A stretch of DNA of 64,000 nucleotides, taken from Hyphomicrobiales bacterium. GTDB lineage: Bacteria > Pseudomonadota > Alphaproteobacteria > Rhizobiales > Rhizobiaceae. Shown here piece by piece: positions 8,531-17,307 of this stretch; position 1 is the first letter of the stretch, and the number at the start of each line of letters is the position of its first letter. The DNA lies in the NCBI GenBank assembly GCA_900470285.1, contig UCAG01000003.1, forward strand, positions 186,001-250,000, written 5' to 3'. The notes under the pieces were generated by a model. It saw nothing but the letters and a program-made list of their open reading frames with translations, ran no database searches and was not told the DNA's origin. Both the position numbers and the translations under genes were made by a program.

Positions 8531-9001
8531 ATGGATAAAAGCCTGCAACTGATCGGCCGGTTCACAGTCATTATTTTTGGCTATGGTTGTGCTGTTCTGG
8601 CTGCGGGCCTTTTTCTGAATATTATGCTGATATCCACCATCGGCATGCTGCCGGACATAATCAATGATGGTTTTGAATATGGCTTCGGAGCCGGGCTCTT
8701 CGTGGCCACACCATTCATGGCCATGATTATCGGCTATCTCGCCTTCTGGCCTGCACTTGCAGCTATTGCCATCGGTGAATATTTCAACAAACGCGACAGC
8801 CTGTTTTACAGTCTCTGCGGTTTGGCAGCCGGTATTATTCTCTTCGTGACAGGCTTTCAGCCGGATGTAAAAAATGCCGACGAAGCCATGATGATGATGA
8901 GCATAGCTTCAGCAGGGATTATCGGCGGCTTTACCTATTGGCTGGTAGCCGGACGTTGGAGCAATCTGGTTTCCGGCAAAGAGACACCGGAAACCAAATA
9001 G
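8531..9001 (+). CDS. Integral membrane protein of unknown function
   Basis: 156 residues from ATG 8531. Four hydrophobic stretches are visible: VIIFGYGCAVLAAGLFLNI, LFVATPFMAMIIGYLAFW, SLFYSLCGLAAGIILFV and MMMMSIASAGIIGGFTYWL. No recognised motif. Its position right after rlmN on the same strand suggests co-transcription, but not a shared function. Not recognised as a named family. Confidence 0.75.
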   Translation: MDKSLQLIGRFTVIIFGYGCAVLAAGLFLNIMLISTIGMLPDIINDGFEYGFGAGLFVATPFMAMIIGYLAFWPALAAIAIGEYFNKRDSLFYSLCGLAAGIILFVTGFQPDVKNADEAMMMMSIASAGIIGGFTYWLVAGRWSNLVSGKETPETK

Positions 9002-9010
9002 TTTTCCTTT

Positions 9011-9110
9011 AGAGCATTTTATATTTAAGTTGAATCATTCGAAATGCTCTGCCTTTTTCTTTTCACGCATGTCCTTTCCCCAAAACCGGTGCCCGCTTTT
9101 GGGAGACATC
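9011..9110 (+). repeat. Dispersed intergenic repeat family 3, copy A
   Basis: Composite of AGAGCATTT...AAATGCTCT (9011-9050, inverted ends) and a second part with CCAAAACCGG...CTTTTGGG (9067-9110). The same two parts in the same order but on the other strand lie at 53755-53845. It resembles the short AAACCGG-type repeats common in rhizobial genomes. Confidence 0.75.
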
Positions 9111-9117
9111 TTATAAA

Positions 9118-9777
9118 TTATTTGCCTTCTGCCAGTAGAATCTTCAGCGCAAAAACTGAGAAAACACCCGCAAAAACATAATCCACCCAGCGTGTGACCG
9201 TCGGATTTTTCTTCAAAAGACCAGCGAATTTATCGGCTGCCAAAATCATCGGCACCACCACCGGCAAACTCAGCGGAATGAAAGACAGGCCGAGGAAAAA
9301 CAGTTTCCCCGGTGCATGCGGATCATGCGCCGAGACGAATTGCGGCAGGAATGTCATATTGAACAGGATGATTTTCGGGTTGAGCAAATTAATCCCTAAA
9401 CCCGTTGCCCAGTTCTGAAATATCGTATGTTTTTTACCGCTGCTTTTTTCCGGCGAGAAAGCTGAACCTTTGCGCAGCGCCTGTATTGCCAGCCATACCA
9501 GATATCCGGCACCAACAACTTTCAGCACCCAGAAAGCACCCGGTGATGCAATAATCAGTGCCGACAAACCAATCGCCACCATGGTGGTATGGATGACGAT
9601 GCCGCTGGAAGCGCCCGCAAGGCAGGCGAAACCAGCCGCCTTCCCCTCAGATAAAGCTCGTCCGACAAACAGTGTCATATCAGGGCCCGGTGTGATCGAC
9701 AGGATAAATGTCGCAATAGCGAACTGGACCAGAACCGGCCAGTCCGGAATAAAAGTCAGAGAATTTAAGAATGACAT
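9118..9777 (-). CDS. LysE/RhtB family amino-acid exporter
   Basis: 219 residues with six hydrophobic segments, as in the LysE superfamily. The N-terminal signature ATFILSITPGPDMTLFVGRAL and the later GLGINLLNPKIILF are diagnostic. These proteins export amino acids or related metabolites; the exact substrate cannot be read from sequence. It is divergent from argG and ends just after a family 3 repeat. Confidence 0.9.
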   Translation of the reverse strand: MSFLNSLTFIPDWPVLVQFAIATFILSITPGPDMTLFVGRALSEGKAAGFACLAGASSGIVIHTTMVAIGLSALIIASPGAFWVLKVVGAGYLVWLAIQALRKGSAFSPEKSSGKKHTIFQNWATGLGINLLNPKIILFNMTFLPQFVSAHDPHAPGKLFFLGLSFIPLSLPVVVPMILAADKFAGLLKKNPTVTRWVDYVFAGVFSVFALKILLAEGK

Positions 9778-9996
9778 GCATGCGCCCCGAAGCGGTTAAG
9801 TTTTGCCAAACTAACGCAGAATTTGTTTCTGCGGAACCGGATTTACATAGGCATATCTAAAATTTAACAATCTCACGACTGTGCCATTAAGACGGCTTGC
9901 TTCACACTATTGAGATGATAAAAGAAATATCAGAATTTCATCGCTGCAAAGCGAAAAACACTCAGATGCCGTACCGGCACGTACTGGATGCATAAA

Positions 9997-11217
9997 ATGA
10001 ACAACTGGAAAGACGTTAAAAAAGTCGTGCTCGCTTATTCCGGCGGTCTCGATACTTCTATCATTCTGAAATGGCTGCAGACCGAGCTCGGTGCTGAGGT
10101 TGTAACTTTCACTGCTGATCTCGGTCAGGGTGAAGAACTGGAACCGGCACGCAAAAAAGCTGAAATGCTCGGCATCAAAGAAATCTTCGTTGAAGATGTC
10201 CGTGAAGAATTCGTCCGCGATTTCGTTTTCCCGATGTTCCGCGCCAATGCTGTTTATGAAGGCGTTTACCTGCTCGGTACTTCGATTGCCCGTCCGTTGA
10301 TCTCCAAGCACCTCATCGAAATTGCCAAGAAAACCGGAGCTGATGCGATTGCTCATGGTGCAACCGGCAAGGGCAATGATCAGGTTCGTTTCGAATTGTC
10401 CGCTTATGCGCTGAATCCGGATATCAAGATTATCGCTCCTTGGCGCGACTGGTCGTTCAAGAGCCGTACAGACCTGCTCGACTTCGCTGAAAAACACCAG
10501 ATTCCTGTGGCAAAAGACAAGATGGGCGAAGCTCCGTTCTCCGTTGACGCCAATCTGCTGCACTCTTCCTCGGAAGGTAAAGTGCTGGAAGATCCGGCTG
10601 TTGAAGCGCCTGAATATGTGCATATGCGCACCATTTCACCAGAAGCTGCGCCAGACAAAGCCACCATCATCAAGATCGGCTTTGAGCGCGGTGATGCGGT
10701 TTCGATCAATGGCGTGCGCATGTCGCCTGCAACCTTGCTGGCTGCACTCAATGATTACGGCCGTGACAATGGCATCGGTCGTCTTGACCTCGTTGAAAAC
10801 CGTTTCGTAGGCATGAAGTCCCGCGGCGTTTATGAAACACCGGGCGGTACTATCCTGCTGGCAGCACACCGCGCGATTGAAAGCATTACGCTGGATCGCG
10901 GCGCAGCGCATCTGAAGGATGAGCTGATGCCACGCTATGCGGAACTGATCTATTACGGCTTCTGGTTCTCGCCGGAACGTGAAATGCTGCAGGCTGCAAT
11001 CGACCATAGCCAGCGTCATGTAGAAGGCGAAGTGACACTCAAGCTCTATAAGGGCAATGTGATTGTGACCGGCCGTGAGAGCGACAAGTCGCTCTATTCC
11101 GACAAGCTGGTGACATTTGAAGATGATCACGGCGCTTATGACCAGAAAGATGCTGCGGGCTTCATCAAGCTCAATGCACTGCGTCTGCGTACACTGGCTG
11201 CCCGCAACCGCGGCTAA
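9997..11217 (+). CDS. argG: Argininosuccinate synthase
   Basis: 406 residues from MNNWKDVKK; an in-frame ATG three codons earlier (9988) is less like relatives. The ATP pyrophosphatase loop AYSGGLDTS is at residues 12-20, followed by [22 protein letters not shown] and APWRDW, all typical. It condenses citrulline and aspartate in arginine biosynthesis. The sequence is very close to Brucella ArgG throughout. It stands alone and is closed by a strong terminator. Confidence 0.97.
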   Translation: MNNWKDVKKVVLAYSGGLDTSIILKWLQTELGAEVVTFTADLGQGEELEPARKKAEMLGIKEIFVEDVREEFVRDFVFPMFRANAVYEGVYLLGTSIARPLISKHLIEIAKKTGADAIAHGATGKGNDQVRFELSAYALNPDIKIIAPWRDWSFKSRTDLLDFAEKHQIPVAKDKMGEAPFSVDANLLHSSSEGKVLEDPAVEAPEYVHMRTISPEAAPDKATIIKIGFERGDAVSINGVRMSPATLLAALNDYGRDNGIGRLDLVENRFVGMKSRGVYETPGGTILLAAHRAIESITLDRGAAHLKDELMPRYAELIYYGFWFSPEREMLQAAIDHSQRHVEGEVTLKLYKGNVIVTGRESDKSLYSDKLVTFEDDHGAYDQKDAAGFIKLNALRLRTLAARNRG

Positions 11218-11246
11218 TCAAGCCAGTCAAAGACTGAAACAGCAAG

Positions 11247-11275
11247 AACAGCCGGAGCAATCCGGCTGTTTTTTT
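11247..11275 (+). terminator. Intrinsic terminator of argG
   Basis: Stem AACAGCCGGA / TCCGGCTGTT with loop GCAA, followed by five more T residues, 30 bases after the argG stop. Confidence 0.92.
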
Positions 11276-11286
11276 ATGACTTTTCC

Positions 11287-11390
11287 AGAGCAGTTTGCGT
11301 TCAGATTAGATCATAGCGCCCGCTCTAGTTTCTTTAGTTTGTCGCATTATCACGGACGCCTAAGTTGATCCAACTTGACTGTGAAATGCT
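11287..11390 (+). repeat. Dispersed intergenic repeat family 1, copy B
   Basis: 104 bp, same orientation as the copy at 2552-2652. Shared blocks include GTTCAGATT, GGTTTCTTTAGT-like and GTCGCATTATCACGG, and it ends GACTGTGAAATGCT. It directly follows the argG terminator. Confidence 0.75.
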
Positions 11391-11396
11391 TAAAAG

Positions 11397-11537
11397 AGCG
11401 CGGCGTTGGATTTTGGTTATGGCGTGGCGAAAATGGTGATTTTCGAGAACCGGAGCGGAATGTACTTTAAGGTACATGAGCACCGGAGCGGAGGAAATTA
11501 CCATTTGCAGACCGCCAGAGCCGAAATTCTAAGAAAT
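11397..11537 (+). other. Intergenic sequence with internal repeats
   Basis: Between repeat family 1 copy B and the hemolysin III gene. ACCGGAGCGGA occurs twice (about 11450 and 11482), flanking a palindrome TGTACTTTAAGGTACA. An 83-codon frame crosses it but runs into the opposite-strand gene and looks like no protein. It may be another mobile-repeat remnant; only one copy is in the window. Confidence 0.4.
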
Positions 11538-12197
11538 CTAGTGGACGGCGAGAAAAACAGCACTGTAGTGGAGCGCTGCTCCCGCTACGACAAAGCCATG
11601 CCAGATGGCATTCTGAAAGCGCAGGCGTTCCCAGACGTGGAAAATAACACCGAGTGAATAAATAATCCCGCCGGCTGCAATCAGCACCACCACTTGCAGG
11701 GGCAGGAACTGCAACAGCTGGTCATAAATCAGCACACCGCTCCAGCCGAGTGCCAGATAAAGTAGGATTGCCAGACGGTCAAAGCGACCGGGCATTGTCA
11801 GCTTCAGTGCAATACCACAAAACGCAATCAACCAGACCAGCCCCAAATGCCAGCCAGCCCCCTCGCCCATTTTCATAATGAAGGGTGTATAGGTTCCGGC
11901 AATCAGCACATATATCATGGAGTGGTCGAAGCGGCGCAGAAACTGCTTCACCGGCGAAACCGGCCAGATATTATAAATGGCAGAAATCGTCAGGGCAGCT
12001 ACGAGGCTCAGCACATAAATCAGTGCCGAGATATAAATCACCGGCGAAATCTGTCCTGCAAAATACCACAGCATCACTGCTGCGCCGCCAACGGCCATGG
12101 CCACACCCACAACATGGACGATGCCATCCGCCCATAATTCCGCCTTATCATAGAGACGTGCAACGGAGGCTTCGGCCTTTTGTAAAATCTGGTTCAT
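11538..12197 (-). CDS. Hemolysin III / TrhA family membrane protein
   Basis: 219 residues with seven hydrophobic segments. The family markers are ADGIVHVVG near the N-terminus (conserved His), RRFDHSMIYVLIAGTYTPF in the middle and a late segment with FQNAIWHGFVVAGAALHY (conserved His-Gly). TrhA/YqfA proteins belong to the PAQR-like superfamily and affect membrane lipid homeostasis; the hemolysin name is historical. Confidence 0.9.
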   Translation of the reverse strand: MNQILQKAEASVARLYDKAELWADGIVHVVGVAMAVGGAAVMLWYFAGQISPVIYISALIYVLSLVAALTISAIYNIWPVSPVKQFLRRFDHSMIYVLIAGTYTPFIMKMGEGAGWHLGLVWLIAFCGIALKLTMPGRFDRLAILLYLALGWSGVLIYDQLLQFLPLQVVVLIAAGGIIYSLGVIFHVWERLRFQNAIWHGFVVAGAALHYSAVFLAVH

Positions 12198-12327
12198 GGT
12201 GCCGCCTGCACAATTTCGGGGTGATGATAAAAAGCGAGGTCAAAATGAGTATGCGTCAGAATGATTATAGATTCATGACGACAAAATGACCTGTCTGTAA
12301 AATTACCCGTTCAAAAATGCAGACAAT

Positions 12328-12365
12328 AAAAAACCGCCTGCTTCATAAGAGAAACAGGCGGTTTT
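12328..12365 (-). terminator. Intrinsic terminator after the lytic transglycosylase gene
   Basis: On the minus strand AAAACCGCCTG, a 14-base loop, CAGGCGGTTTT and further T residues. It lies about 20 bases after the gene's stop codon. Confidence 0.85.
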
Positions 12366-12386
12366 ACAACTTGCAAAATTTTCAGA

Positions 12387-13418
12387 TCAGCGGGTGCTGA
12401 AATCCCGTCTGTTCGGCTGCACGCGCGATGCTTTTGCAGATTTAGCAACAGACTGTGTGACCATAGGATCGGTTTGCGCCACATCAACAGCATTACCGGT
12501 CGCAGCGGCAGTCGCAGCTTTGGCGGCTTCTGTAGCTTTACCCGGCTCAATGAAAGCGGTGCGGATAGAGTTCGGCCCTTTGCGCAGGCCGGTTTCTTCC
12601 AGCAGACCTTTGCGCTTGGCATCATAATAATAGCCGCGGGCATAGAATTTCACGGCCTGCGTTTCATTCCCGCCGGCAACTTTATAAGCGCCGGCCAGAT
12701 ATTTCACCGCATAGCGCAGATTGGTATTGGCGTTGAGCAAGCCTTGCGCATTGCCCTGATAGCCCATACCGCGCGCTGTGGCATGACTGATCTGCATCAG
12801 GCCGAAATACGGACCATTGCGTGCAATCGGATTATAACGGCTCTCACGCTGCACAACGCGGTGCACAAGGCGCTCCGGCACCTGATAGGCTGCCGCATAT
12901 TGGCCGATAAGATTATGCAATTCCGGCTTGCTGTCTGCCGCGATCTCGGCACGCTGCTCGACCAGATGGTTCGCAGTGCCGGACTTGGTAACGCCGGTAT
13001 ATTTCACTTCGCCCGGTGTATTATGTGCGCCGGTTGCCAGTGACGGTGTTGCCGTTGCAATCAAAGCTTCCGTTGCGGTCTGGCGGAACGCCGGTGTCGG
13101 CACGGAAGCCGGCAAAACCGGATCACCTGCATCTGTCACGGCCAGAGCAGCGACCTGTGCAGCATTACCTTTTTCTGCCGCATAGGCAGAAGCTGCAATT
13201 GTAGCACCTTTTGCGCTGCCGTCAGGATTAGCGTCGATAACAGCAGCCTCTGCGGGCGCACTGACCGCAGTAGCCATATCTGCCACGGCGACATCAACAG
13301 CCTGAATTGTTGCCGAATTGGCGGCAGTTTTTGAATTATTTGTGGTGGTACAGGCCGACAAGGCCACAACACCGGAGAGCAGAACAGCAGAACGGAGAGC
13401 CAGAGCTGAAAATCGCAT
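12387..13418 (-). CDS. Lytic transglycosylase, SLT family, lipoprotein
   Basis: 343 residues. A lipoprotein signal ends LSAC, so the mature protein is probably lipid-anchored. A low-complexity Ala/Thr-rich region of about 140 residues leads to the SLT domain: VVQRESRYNP holds the catalytic Glu, followed by GPYFGLMQISHATARGMGY and LRYAVKYLAGAY. It cleaves peptidoglycan glycan strands with 1,6-anhydro product formation. A disordered Ala-rich tail follows. The start overlaps the stop of the upstream 62-residue gene by one base (TGATG), so the two are coupled. Confidence 0.92.
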   Translation of the reverse strand: MRFSALALRSAVLLSGVVALSACTTTNNSKTAANSATIQAVDVAVADMATAVSAPAEAAVIDANPDGSAKGATIAASAYAAEKGNAAQVAALAVTDAGDPVLPASVPTPAFRQTATEALIATATPSLATGAHNTPGEVKYTGVTKSGTANHLVEQRAEIAADSKPELHNLIGQYAAAYQVPERLVHRVVQRESRYNPIARNGPYFGLMQISHATARGMGYQGNAQGLLNANTNLRYAVKYLAGAYKVAGGNETQAVKFYARGYYYDAKRKGLLEETGLRKGPNSIRTAFIEPGKATEAAKAATAAATGNAVDVAQTDPMVTQSVAKSAKASRVQPNRRDFSTR

Positions 13419-13606
13419 CAGGCACCCGTTTCGTTGTTGAGACGTTTTTCGAGTTCAACCAGATCTTCCGGCAATGGCAGACCACTGGCTCTCATCGCAT
13501 TGAGCTTCTCACGAATGGTCTCTGCCAGTTCATGCATGTCTTCCGGCTGGTTGACCATCTGCTCAAACAGTAAAGCGATTTCCGCCTTGATCTCTTCGAA
13601 TGCCAT
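13418..13606 (-). CDS. Small helical protein of unknown function
   Basis: 62 residues from ATG 13606, behind AAGGATCGCCCG. The sequence (MAFEEIKAEIALLFEQ..., ending LEKRLNNETGA) is acidic, predicted all-helical, with heptad-like Leu/Ile spacing. No domain recognised. Its TGATG overlap with the lytic transglycosylase gene suggests it is made together with that enzyme; whether it acts on it is unknown. Confidence 0.75.
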   Translation of the reverse strand: MAFEEIKAEIALLFEQMVNQPEDMHELAETIREKLNAMRASGLPLPEDLVELEKRLNNETGA

Positions 13607-13840
13607 CGGGCGATCCTTTTTGTTGTCTTCGTTTGCGGGCAGCACAAGCCATCGCCCGACAAACGTAAGAAGCGACACAGCAGAATGCATTGATTAAACG
13701 CAACCGGCAACTGTATCGCTCATGCAGTAAAAATCGTCATAGAATCCCGAAGATTGAGGATTCCATCTCATGGTTGATGAAATATTTACAGAGATTCCGC
13801 CCGTGAGACCAGCCGTAAAATGCAATCCGTACCAAAAGGG

Positions 13841-14539
13841 TCAGACAACTTTTGTTGTCAGATGTCCGATAGCGTCAACGCCGCCCTCCATAATATCGCC
13901 CCGTGCAACAGCGCCGACACCCGCAGGTGTACCGGTAAAGATCAGATCTCCGGCCTGTAATTCATAGAGTGTGGAAAGAATTGCAATGGTTTCCGGCACG
14001 GACCAGATCAGCTGGTTTATATCACCCTGCTGAACGGTTTTACCATTAATTTTCAGCCAGATAGCACCGTCTTGCGGATGACCGATACGGCTTGCAGGCA
14101 CCAGTGCAGAACATGGAGCGGAATGCTCAAACGCCTTGGCAGTCTCCCACGGGCGCCCCTGCTTTTTAGCCTGCCCCTGCATGTCGCGCCGTGTCATATC
14201 CAGCCCGACAGCATAACCGTAAATATGCTCATTGGCCTGTGCTGCCGGAATGTTTTTTCCGCCTTTTTGCAGCGCCACAACCAGCTCAATTTCATGATGC
14301 ACATCATTGGACAACGGCGGATAAGGAAAATTACCCCCATCTGCCACCAGATTATCCGGATTTTTCTGGAAGAAAAATGGTGGTTCACGATCCGGATCAT
14401 GACCCATTTCCCGCGCATGGTCTGCATAATTACGACCGACGCAATAAATACGGCGAACGGGAAAGCGCTGATCGCTCCCCTCAATCGGCAAGGTTACCGG
14501 CGGCTGGGCAGGAAAGATCAGCGTATCAGACATGGGCAT
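13841..14539 (-). CDS. Fumarylacetoacetate hydrolase family protein
   Basis: 232 residues (227-232 depending on start; an ATG two codons in is an alternative). FAH fold markers: RIYCVGRNYADHAREMG, PPFFFQKNPDNLV, HHEIELVVAL (metal-binding Glu residues), and TGTPAGVGAV near the C-terminus. Members hydrolyse or decarboxylate 2-oxo dicarboxylate-like acids. The exact substrate is uncertain. It lies 60 bases after frcK on the same strand and may be read from the frc promoter. Confidence 0.9.
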   Translation of the reverse strand: MPMSDTLIFPAQPPVTLPIEGSDQRFPVRRIYCVGRNYADHAREMGHDPDREPPFFFQKNPDNLVADGGNFPYPPLSNDVHHEIELVVALQKGGKNIPAAQANEHIYGYAVGLDMTRRDMQGQAKKQGRPWETAKAFEHSAPCSALVPASRIGHPQDGAIWLKINGKTVQQGDINQLIWSVPETIAILSTLYELQAGDLIFTGTPAGVGAVARGDIMEGGVDAIGHLTTKVV

Positions 14540-14599
14540 TCTCTTAATGGTAAATTCTGGCTGTTAAATTCTGAATTTGCCCGAGCCTACAGGAAAGTT

Positions 14600-15244
14600 T
14601 CAATCCTGCAAGATAAAGTCTGCCTTACGGGACTGTTCTGTCACGGTTTGCGCATTGGGAATATCATTGGCAAGTGCACGTGTTCTGGCTGCTTCATAAT
14701 CCGCACCATGATCCAGCCAGCGCTGAATAAGACGCTGCTCCAGAACCGGAAGCGGCACTTGCAAGAAAATGCTCAGATCAAAATATTGGCGCAGATCGCA
14801 CCAGACAAGCTGATCCAGCAGCAGATAATTACCCTCAACCAGTAAAATCTGATGCTGCGCCGTGACCATGGCAGCACCCGCGCGCGCCAGATCCATTGAC
14901 CGGTCAAAAACCGGAATCGCAATATCACCGGTTTCTGTTTTCAAACGGGACAGCAGCGCCCGAAAACCATCCGCATCAAAAGTATGCGGTGCACCTTTTC
15001 GCGCCCTGTAACCACGCACATCCAGAATGGCATTATCATAATGAAACCCGTCCATCGGCACGACAACAGATGGCTGAGCGGCGGATAAAACATTGATCTC
15101 CTGACAGAGTGACTCCGCCAGCGTGGATTTTCCCGCGGCAGGCGCTCCGGCAATCGCAACAATCAGACGCTCACGCCCCTTTGCCCGCGCCAGAATTTCC
15201 GCAGCCAGCGCTTCACGCTTTATCACAGGTGTTTCAGGCATCAT
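14600..15244 (-). CDS. frcK: P-loop sugar/nucleoside kinase family protein, FrcK-like
   Basis: 214 residues with Walker A AIAGAPAAGKSTLAE at about residues 30-44 and a PMDGFHYDNAIL motif characteristic of the uridine kinase/pantothenate kinase-like group. In Sinorhizobium the fructose transporter operon is frcBCAK with a kinase of this type last; here the same order holds. The start overlaps the frcA stop by four bases (ATGA). Its substrate is not proven in the family. Gene name given by synteny and resemblance. Confidence 0.82.
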   Translation of the reverse strand: MMPETPVIKREALAAEILARAKGRERLIVAIAGAPAAGKSTLAESLCQEINVLSAAQPSVVVPMDGFHYDNAILDVRGYRARKGAPHTFDADGFRALLSRLKTETGDIAIPVFDRSMDLARAGAAMVTAQHQILLVEGNYLLLDQLVWCDLRQYFDLSIFLQVPLPVLEQRLIQRWLDHGADYEAARTRALANDIPNAQTVTEQSRKADFILQD

Positions 15245-16029
15245 GCAGCCAGCATCTCATCAGTCGGGGTCAATGCGCCGGTCATCAGCGCCACGGCATC
15301 AGACATAGAACATTGACGGGGATTGATCACCGCCAGTCTTTTGCCAAGCCTGTGCACATGCACACGATCCGCCACTTCAAACACATGGGGCATATTATGG
15401 GAGATCAGTACAATCGGCAGTCCGCGCGATTTCACCTCCTGAATAAGATCAAGCACGCGACGGGATTCTTTAACCCCTAACGCGGCTGTCGGCTCATCCA
15501 TAATCACAACCTTGGAACCGAAAGCCGCCGCACGCGCCACTGCCACGCCCTGGCGCTGACCGCCGGAAAGTGTTTCCACCGCTTGCGAAATATTCTGGAT
15601 GGTCATCAGTCCGAGTTCTGAAAGCTTATCGCGGGCGATCTGCTCCATTTTCTTATGATCGAGCTGGCGGAACACACTGCCCATCAATCCGGGTTTGCGC
15701 AACTCGCGCCCCAGAAACATATTATTCGCAATCGACAAAGCAGGCGACAAAGCCAGATTTTGATAAACGGTTTCAATGCCTGCTGCCCGCGCGGCAATCG
15801 GCGAACGGAAGCTCACCGGCTGACCATCAAGGAAAATCTCACCCTCATCCGGCTGGATTGCACCGGACAGCGCCTTAATCAGCGAAGATTTTCCGGCACC
15901 GTTATCACCGATAACCGCCAAAACTTCTCCCGGATAGAGATCAAAATCCGCATGATCCAGTGCCGTAACACGGCCATAGCGTTTGACGAGGCCTTTTGCC
16001 GACAAAACCGGCTGAACTGACTGTTTCAT
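15241..16029 (-). CDS. frcA: Sugar ABC transporter ATP-binding protein, FrcA-like
   Basis: 262 residues from ATG 16029, which overlaps the frcC stop as ATGA; an upstream frame start at 16050 lies inside frcC. Single nucleotide-binding domain: Walker A GDNGAGKSSLIKA, signature LSGGQRQGVAVARA, Walker B VVIMDEPTAALG. This short one-domain form (rather than the two-domain RbsA type) is what FrcA shows. It powers fructose/ribose/mannose-type uptake with FrcC and FrcB. Confidence 0.9.
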   Translation of the reverse strand: MKQSVQPVLSAKGLVKRYGRVTALDHADFDLYPGEVLAVIGDNGAGKSSLIKALSGAIQPDEGEIFLDGQPVSFRSPIAARAAGIETVYQNLALSPALSIANNMFLGRELRKPGLMGSVFRQLDHKKMEQIARDKLSELGLMTIQNISQAVETLSGGQRQGVAVARAAAFGSKVVIMDEPTAALGVKESRRVLDLIQEVKSRGLPIVLISHNMPHVFEVADRVHVHRLGKRLAVINPRQCSMSDAVALMTGALTPTDEMLAA

Positions 16030-17123
16030 GCCGCAGCCTTTCTGATCCACTGGTCAATTGCGACCGCAACGATAATCAGGACACCAATCAGCAGATAGGT
16101 CCATTGCGGATCGGTTCCCCACAGGCGCAGTCCCAGCGAAAACACGCCGACAATCAATGCACCGAACAATGTACCGAGAATGGAGCCGCGACCACCGAAC
16201 AGGGAAATCCCTCCGATCACCACAGCCGTAATGGATTCAATATTCGCAAACTGCCCCGCCGTCGGTGAGACCGAACCAAGGCGCCCGATCATCGCCCATC
16301 CTGCCAATGCACAGATCAGACCGGCCAGAATATAGACAGACATCAGAACCGGTTTGACACGTACACCGGAAAGCTGTGCCGCCTCGGGATCATCACCAAT
16401 CGCATAAACATGCCGCCCCCATGCCGTATGATTGAGCACATACCAGAGAACCAGAACCAGCAGCACCATGGCAATCACACCATAGGTAAAGACCGCACCA
16501 CCGAAGCGGATATTATTTCCGAAAAACTGCAATATCGGCGCTTTTTCGGTAATTTCCTGCGCACGGATGGTTTCATTGGCGGAATAGAGAAAATTGGTCG
16601 CCAGCACGATCTGCCACATTCCAAGCGTGACGATGAAAGGCGGTAATTTCCAATAAGCGACGAACCAGCCATTGAAAAAGCCGCATAAAGCGCCGACAGC
16701 AAACCCGCACAGGATGGATAATTCCGGCGGCAGACCATAACGGAAAGTAAACTGTCCCATCACTACCGAAGACAGTACCATGATTGCACCGACGGACAGA
16801 TCAATACCGGCCGTTAAAATAACCAGTGTCTGCGCGGAAGCAATAATGCCGGTAATGGCAACCTGCTGCAAAATGAGTGTCAGCGCAAAGGCAGAGAAAA
16901 ATTTGGATCCGACCAGAACAGCAAAAATCGCCAGAGACAGCACCAGCACGATCAGCGGTACGGCCGCCGGATTGTGATGCAGGATCACACGCATTCTGTA
17001 GAGCAGACTGTGGTCCTCATTCTCAAAACTGGCAACACCGGAAGCGCTGTTCACCAGAACCTTTTCAAAATCCTGCTGGGTGCGCTTGACTTCCGTTTCA
17101 TGATTTTGCGTGGTTTCTGTCAT
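16026..17123 (-). CDS. frcC: Sugar ABC transporter permease, FrcC-like
   Basis: 365 residues with about ten hydrophobic segments. The N-terminal 50 residues are charged and cytosolic. The BPD_transp_2 family signature is seen in LTAGIDLSVGAIMVLSSVV and in VIGGISLFGGRGSILGTLFG. It forms the membrane channel of a CUT2 sugar importer with FrcA and FrcB. The frcB gene lies 184 bases upstream, with a family 2 repeat in the gap, which may alter transcript processing between binding protein and permease. Confidence 0.92.
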   Translation of the reverse strand: MTETTQNHETEVKRTQQDFEKVLVNSASGVASFENEDHSLLYRMRVILHHNPAAVPLIVLVLSLAIFAVLVGSKFFSAFALTLILQQVAITGIIASAQTLVILTAGIDLSVGAIMVLSSVVMGQFTFRYGLPPELSILCGFAVGALCGFFNGWFVAYWKLPPFIVTLGMWQIVLATNFLYSANETIRAQEITEKAPILQFFGNNIRFGGAVFTYGVIAMVLLVLVLWYVLNHTAWGRHVYAIGDDPEAAQLSGVRVKPVLMSVYILAGLICALAGWAMIGRLGSVSPTAGQFANIESITAVVIGGISLFGGRGSILGTLFGALIVGVFSLGLRLWGTDPQWTYLLIGVLIIVAVAIDQWIRKAAA

Positions 17124-17187
17124 AGGTGCTTCCGGTTGCTGCAGCCTGAAAAGGAACCGGCACGAGGATCACGCCGGTTGATTTCTT

Positions 17188-17289
17188 AGAGCGCCGTGCG
17201 TCCGACCGGGCGCACAAAGGTCGCTCTAACACTTGAAATTAGAGCATAATTTTACCTTCAACTGATTCAAGTTTAAGCAATTATGCTCT
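17188..17289 (+). repeat. Dispersed intergenic repeat family 2, copy B
   Basis: 102 bp inserted in the frcB-frcC gap. Starts AGAGCGCCGTGCGTCC and ends GCAATTATGCTCT. The hairpins in it (CCGACCGGGCGC and TTCAACTGATTCAAG) could stabilise the upstream frcB message end; that role is inference. Confidence 0.8.
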
Positions 17290-17307
17290 AATAGAAAGAC
17301 ACGGGGA

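Noticed and set aside
11406-11657. 83-codon plus-strand frame
   Set aside because: Crosses a repeat-like region and runs into the 3' end of the opposite hemolysin III gene.
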